This document shows, in pieces, positions 7,173-9,752 of a DNA stretch of 9,752 nt. A program made the position numbers and the translations under genes. The stretch's first letter is position 1, and each line of letters opens with the position of its first letter. Source of the DNA: an uncultured Clostridia bacterium (GTDB lineage: Bacteria > Bacillota > Clostridia > TANB77 > CAG-508); assembly GCA_947595555.1 (NCBI GenBank), contig CANQES010000055.1, forward strand, positions 1-9,752, written 5' to 3'. A model generated the notes under the pieces. It was not told where the DNA came from, did no database searches, and was given only the letters and a program-made list of their open reading frames with translations.

Positions 7173-7485
7173 TTCTTGAATATGTCCGGCTGTCTGGCAA
7201 CATTAATGCACATAAATCACAAGTTGCCTTATGAGCATAAATTTTATTTCTATATCCTTGTTTATATAACTTAGGAATTCTTCCTGAATGGTCAATATGT
7301 GCATGAGTCAATAGCATAAAATCAATATCTTCTGGATTAAATACAAAATCTTCTTCATTTTGAGTTTCAATTTCAGCTTTTCCTTGCCACATACCACAAT
7401 CTACTAAAAATTTTTTTCCACAAGCCTCTACTAAAAAGTTAGACCCTGTAACTGTTCTAGTTGCTCCTAAAAATGTAATTTTCAT
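7150..7485 (-). CDS. N-terminal fragment of the frameshifted beta-CASP gene
   Basis: The 111 residues as read. Residues 1-99 are the N-terminal half of the MBL fold including HAHIDHSG (61-68); residues 100-111 are out-of-frame sequence ending at TAG. It has a good ribosome site, so if the base insertion is real this is the part that would be translated, yielding a fragment without the other metal ligands. Confidence 0.6.
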   Translation of the reverse strand: MKITFLGATRTVTGSNFLVEACGKKFLVDCGMWQGKAEIETQNEEDFVFNPEDIDFMLLTHAHIDHSGRIPKLYKQGYRNKIYAHKATCDLCALMLPDSRTYSRNGKSMEK

Positions 7486-7497
7486 TTAATACCTCCA

Positions 7498-9075
7498 TTA
7501 GTTAAAAATTTTTACTTTTTTATTCGTTCTCAATAATAATTCTTTTTTATTTATGTCTCCTTCTATTTCAAGTTTTTCTTCAAATATATTCTCATCAAAT
7601 AATTGAACATAAAAGCACTCTTTATCTTTTATTAATTTTATATATAAATCTTCTAAATTGATTACTTTAACATAAAATATCTTTTTTAAAATTTGGTAAT
7701 CAATATTTTTATCTTTTGACATACTATCAATTAATTTCATTTCATGTGCTCTATCAATAAGTAAAGTCTGAACTTTCTGTATATCATCTTCAATATCTCC
7801 AACTTGATACATTAACTGCTCATTTATAAAAGGAAGTAAACAATAATAACGAAACTCATAAATTAATTTTGTTAATTCTTGTTTTGTTGTTATTTTATTA
7901 ATTTTAATTTGATAACATGTTAAAAATACTTTTTGCAAGTCAATAACACATTTTTTTGTTTCCTCTTGCAAATCCTTTGTATCCATTATTTTTAGATATT
8001 GTTCTTTCTTTTCTAATCCTTTTTTATATTTTAAAAACTTTTGAGGATTTAACAAGTTATTTAGCTCTTCTAATTTTTTTATTTTTTCTTCTCTTTCTTC
8101 TAACATTATTTTTGATAAAATTCGAATACTAAAAATTTTTTCTTTTAATGGTAAATTTTCATTCCTTTTTTCGTATTCTTTTTGTAGTTTATCCTTGTTA
8201 TTTATAGTTTCATCAATATTCTTTATCTCTTTTGCTAAGTTACGTTTTTCTTTTGTTATATTTTGAATATATCTCTTATTATCTTGCATGTCTTCTAATT
8301 TTTCTTCTATGTCTTTTTTTTCTTTCATAAATGCTTGCTTCATTTTACTATCAAACTGCATCATTAATAAAATAGAAAGTTTGCTTAATAAGCTTACAAA
8401 TTTTTCTTCCTCTTCTTTATTAAATGTTTCCTCTAATTTGTTTTGAAAAGCCTCAAAATAATCCATTATATATTCTGTATTTTTTATCCAATGATTTAAG
8501 AATTGAGAACCAACTAGTATTCTCATATTTTGATATACTAAATTATGATAAGTACTTTCAATTTCTCTCGGAATTGTTGTCCATGAATAACCATTGAAAT
8601 CTCTCATCGGCTCTACTGTACTAATACTTTTACCAACATTAATTAAATCTGATAATGTTTTATTTAAGATATAATATTTGTCTTTTACAATTTTTGGATT
8701 TTTGCCTATTTTAGCAATACAATATAATAATTTTCTTTCAATAGGATAACAAATAATTCTTTTTCTGTTCTTTTCCACTAGAAATGTTTTACTTCCCAGC
8801 ATTTTGCTTTCTTCTGAGTTTAATTTTATAATTTTTATATCTTCACAATTATTTTTAATGATGTCAATGATTGATTCTATGAATTCTTCTTTGCTTTCTA
8901 CATCTTGTTTTACTTTTTCATAGTCCTTATATGCTGTTTCTATTTTATACAATATGCTAAGAAGAAGATTTTTTACATCTTCGGTAAAATATTTTTTTTC
9001 AAGGACTTTTTCTAATTCATTATTGTAGTCCTTTTTTACAATTTTATCTAATAATTTATCCGTTTTCTTTTGCAA
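7498..9075 (-). CDS. Uncharacterised 525-residue coiled-coil protein
   Basis: I do not recognise the family. The start is TTG at 9075, not ATG: AAAAGGAGAG ends 5 nt before it, and no ATG is better placed. The protein is very rich in Lys, Glu, Ile and Leu and has no signal peptide or clear membrane segment, so it should be cytoplasmic. Residues 1-90 are helical and charged. A more globular part (about 95-215) contains MRDFNGYSWTTIPREI (157-172) and NMRILVGSQFLNHWI (183-197), the stretches that look most conserved. A long coiled-coil region with heptad-like charged repeats covers about 243-380, and a mixed C-terminal domain (about 400-525) ends in alternating hydrophobic/charged residues. It lies 24 nt after ftsK and 12 nt before the beta-CASP gene, so is probably co-transcribed with both. 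A structural or scaffold-like role is possible, but nothing in the sequence shows one. Confidence 0.8.
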   Translation of the reverse strand: MQKKTDKLLDKIVKKDYNNELEKVLEKKYFTEDVKNLLLSILYKIETAYKDYEKVKQDVESKEEFIESIIDIIKNNCEDIKIIKLNSEESKMLGSKTFLVEKNRKRIICYPIERKLLYCIAKIGKNPKIVKDKYYILNKTLSDLINVGKSISTVEPMRDFNGYSWTTIPREIESTYHNLVYQNMRILVGSQFLNHWIKNTEYIMDYFEAFQNKLEETFNKEEEEKFVSLLSKLSILLMMQFDSKMKQAFMKEKKDIEEKLEDMQDNKRYIQNITKEKRNLAKEIKNIDETINNKDKLQKEYEKRNENLPLKEKIFSIRILSKIMLEEREEKIKKLEELNNLLNPQKFLKYKKGLEKKEQYLKIMDTKDLQEETKKCVIDLQKVFLTCYQIKINKITTKQELTKLIYEFRYYCLLPFINEQLMYQVGDIEDDIQKVQTLLIDRAHEMKLIDSMSKDKNIDYQILKKIFYVKVINLEDLYIKLIKDKECFYVQLFDENIFEEKLEIEGDINKKELLLRTNKKVKIFN

Positions 9076-9080
9076 AACTT

Positions 9081-9090
9081 CTCTCCTTTT
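9081..9090 (-). promoter_or_regulatory. Ribosome binding site that decides the TTG start of the coiled-coil gene
   Basis: AAAAGGAGAG is followed by AAGTT and then TTG at 9075-9073. It starts right after the repeat hairpin at 9092-9126, so folding of that hairpin in the mRNA could affect access to it. Confidence 0.78.
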
Positions 9091-9091
9091 T

Positions 9092-9126
9092 AATAAGGAT
9101 TATGGGGCCGTCCCCAATTCCTTATT
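9092..9126. repeat. REP-like palindromic repeat, copy 2, overlapping the ftsK stop
   Basis: Same element as at 173-201 but inverted. The 29-nt core is 9095-9123 and differs from the reverse complement of copy 1 at one base. On the plus strand TGGGG (9103-9107), loop CCGT and CCCCA (9112-9116) form the inner stem; an unpaired A9102 matches the bulge of copy 1; outer arms AATAAGGA (9092-9099) and TCCTTATT (9119-9126) extend it to 35 nt. It encodes the last residues and the TAA stop (9100-9102) of ftsK and ends just before the next gene's ribosome site. No U tract follows on the minus strand, so it is not a standard intrinsic terminator. Confidence 0.82.
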
Positions 9127-9752
9127 TGTACCCATTTTCATTTCATTCCATTGGTCTAATGTCATCAATACTTCTCTGGGTTTACTTCCTTGATATCCAG
9201 AAATAACTCCTCTTTCTTCCATCTGGTCAATAATTCTTCCTGCTCTTGCATATCCAACCTTAAATTTTCTTTGTATAAATGATGTTGATGCTTGTCCTGT
9301 TTCTACAACTGTTTGAATTGCCTCCATCAAAAATGGATCTGTTTCATCATCTTCTGTTGCTTCTTGGGCTAATTCTTTGTCTGTTTTATTGCTGTTTTCA
9401 ATGCTTTCTAATATGTCCTCACTATAATTTGCTGTTCCATTTGATTTAATAAAGTCTACTATTTTTTCTACTTCTTCATCTGTTACAAATGCTCCCTGTA
9501 CTCTTGAAGGTTTTGGCGCACCTGATGGGAAATATAGCATGTCTCCTTTTCCTAATAGTTTTTCTGCTCCTACACTGTCTAATATTGTTCTAGAGTCTAC
9601 TTGTGATGAAACCGCAAAAGCTATTCTAGAAGGTACATTTGCTTTTATTAATCCTGTGATAACATCAACAGATGGTCTTTGTGTTGCGATTACTAAGTGC
9701 ATTCCTGCTGCCCTTGCTTTTTGAGCTAACCTACATATTGCATCTTCAACAT
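9100..9752 (-). CDS. ftsK: DNA translocase FtsK/SpoIIIE, C-terminal part (5' end outside the window)
   Basis: ATP-driven double-stranded DNA pump that clears and segregates chromosomes at the division septum. The reading frame is open to the window edge: 16 codons (VEDAICRLAQKARAAG) precede the first internal ATG at 9702, so that ATG is not the start. About 216 residues are visible. They cover the C-terminal part of the RecA-like motor, with HLVIATQRPSVDVITG, ANVPSRIAFAVSSQVDSR and GADxLLGKGDMLY-type sequence (here GAEKLLGKGDMLYF). An acidic linker (NKTDKELAQEATEDDETD) and the winged-helix gamma domain (AIQTVVETGQASTSFIQRKF...EERGVISGYQGSKPREVLM), which in the family reads polar DNA motifs (KOPS/SRS), follow. 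The final residues ELGTAP and the TAA come from the palindromic repeat. FtsK and SpoIIIE cannot be told apart from this part alone. It is followed by the coiled-coil gene after 24 nt. Confidence 0.95.
   Translation of the reverse strand, partial: VEDAICRLAQKARAAGMHLVIATQRPSVDVITGLIKANVPSRIAFAVSSQVDSRTILDSVGAEKLLGKGDMLYFPSGAPKPSRVQGAFVTDEEVEKIVDFIKSNGTANYSEDILESIENSNKTDKELAQEATEDDETDPFLMEAIQTVVETGQASTSFIQRKFKVGYARAGRIIDQMEERGVISGYQGSKPREVLMTLDQWNEMKMGTNKELGTAP

Larger units (their letters stand above)
5832..7485 (-). pseudogene. Beta-CASP metallo-beta-lactamase (RNase-like) gene split by a one-base frameshift
   Basis: The family (MBL fold with beta-CASP insertion and RMMBL C-terminus, COG1236-like) contains zinc-dependent RNA endo- and exonucleases. 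Start ATG at 7485 has GGAGG 6 nt upstream. The first frame runs to LMLPDS (residue 99), turns into RTYSRNGKSMEK and stops at 7150; the second frame carries the rest. Dropping one C (position 7188 or 7189) restores DSGHIQEMENQWKNRK and a continuous 550-residue protein, the expected size. In that protein the metal ligands are H61, H63, D65 and H66 (HAHIDH), H162 (GHMLGSS), D187 (TGDLGN) and H441 (VHGE); H417 (YSGHAD) and E211 (ESTYG) are beta-CASP motifs. The last ~70 residues form a charged helical tail. All sites remain intact, so the break is recent or a sequence error. Neither half alone holds a full active site. It sits 12 nt after the coiled-coil gene. Confidence 0.87.

Noticed and set aside
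7185..7192. Programmed +1 frameshift in the beta-CASP gene
   Set aside because: A one-base skip would need the Ser tRNA on AGC to re-pair with GCC, which is unfavourable; no known slippery site is present, and the family is normally a single frame. A simple indel is more likely, though not excluded.
173..9123. Terminal inverted repeats of one 9-kb composite transposon
   Set aside because: The two copies are inverted and flank nearly the whole window, but the interior is housekeeping-type genes with no transposase and ftsK and rpmB are core genes; independent REP-like insertions fit better.
9539..9724. Plus-strand frame opposite ftsK
   Set aside because: It mirrors highly conserved motor-domain codons and has no start signals of its own.

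Overview
The window comes from a very AT-rich bacterium with strong purine-rich Shine-Dalgarno sequences (GGAGG, GGGGAG), sigma-A-type promoters and TGA used as a real stop codon, so the standard code rather than the mycoplasma code. Together with an FtsK/SpoIIIE translocase, a zinc-type (two CxxC) ribosomal protein L28, a DUF2207 protein and a full-length cytoplasmic GH15 enzyme, this points to a low-GC Bacillota, most likely an uncultivated gut-type member of the Clostridia. That placement is inference from composition and gene content.

Layout. Almost everything is on the minus strand. Reading in that direction from the right edge: the 3' part of ftsK/spoIIIE; an unrecognised 525-residue coiled-coil protein with a TTG start; a beta-CASP metallo-beta-lactamase RNase-like gene split by a one-base insertion; and a cytoplasmic GH15 glucoamylase-type enzyme. 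The gaps are 24, 12 and 41 nt, so these four look like one transcription unit. It ends at a bidirectional hairpin terminator shared with rpmB (L28), the only plus-strand gene, which converges on it. Back to back with rpmB is a second minus-strand unit: a short DUF21/CBS membrane protein and a DUF2207 membrane protein, 19 nt apart and preceded by identical GGGGAG ribosome binding sites. At the left edge is tRNA-Val(UAC) behind a perfect TTGACA-N17-TATAAT promoter.

Most noteworthy. (1) A 29-nt imperfect palindrome occurs twice, in opposite orientations about 8.9 kb apart, 28/29 identical, each time at the 3' end of a gene. One copy supplies the stop codon of ftsK and the other lies in the tail of the DUF2207 gene. 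It looks like a REP-type repeat. (2) Two genes carry one-base frameshifts that can be placed precisely. Restoring one G in the DUF2207 glycine tract recreates an ending GGGGGAF-stop; removing one C from the beta-CASP gene recreates DSGHIQE just after the HAHIDH metal site. (3) The 525-residue protein between ftsK and the RNase-like gene belongs to no family I recognise. (4) The DUF21/CBS protein lacks the usual C-terminal CorC/HlyC domain and has Gly where the family's conserved Glu normally sits in its GE-x-x-PK motif.

No CRISPR array, insertion sequence, integrase or phage gene is visible, and there is no gene-free stretch longer than about 190 nt.
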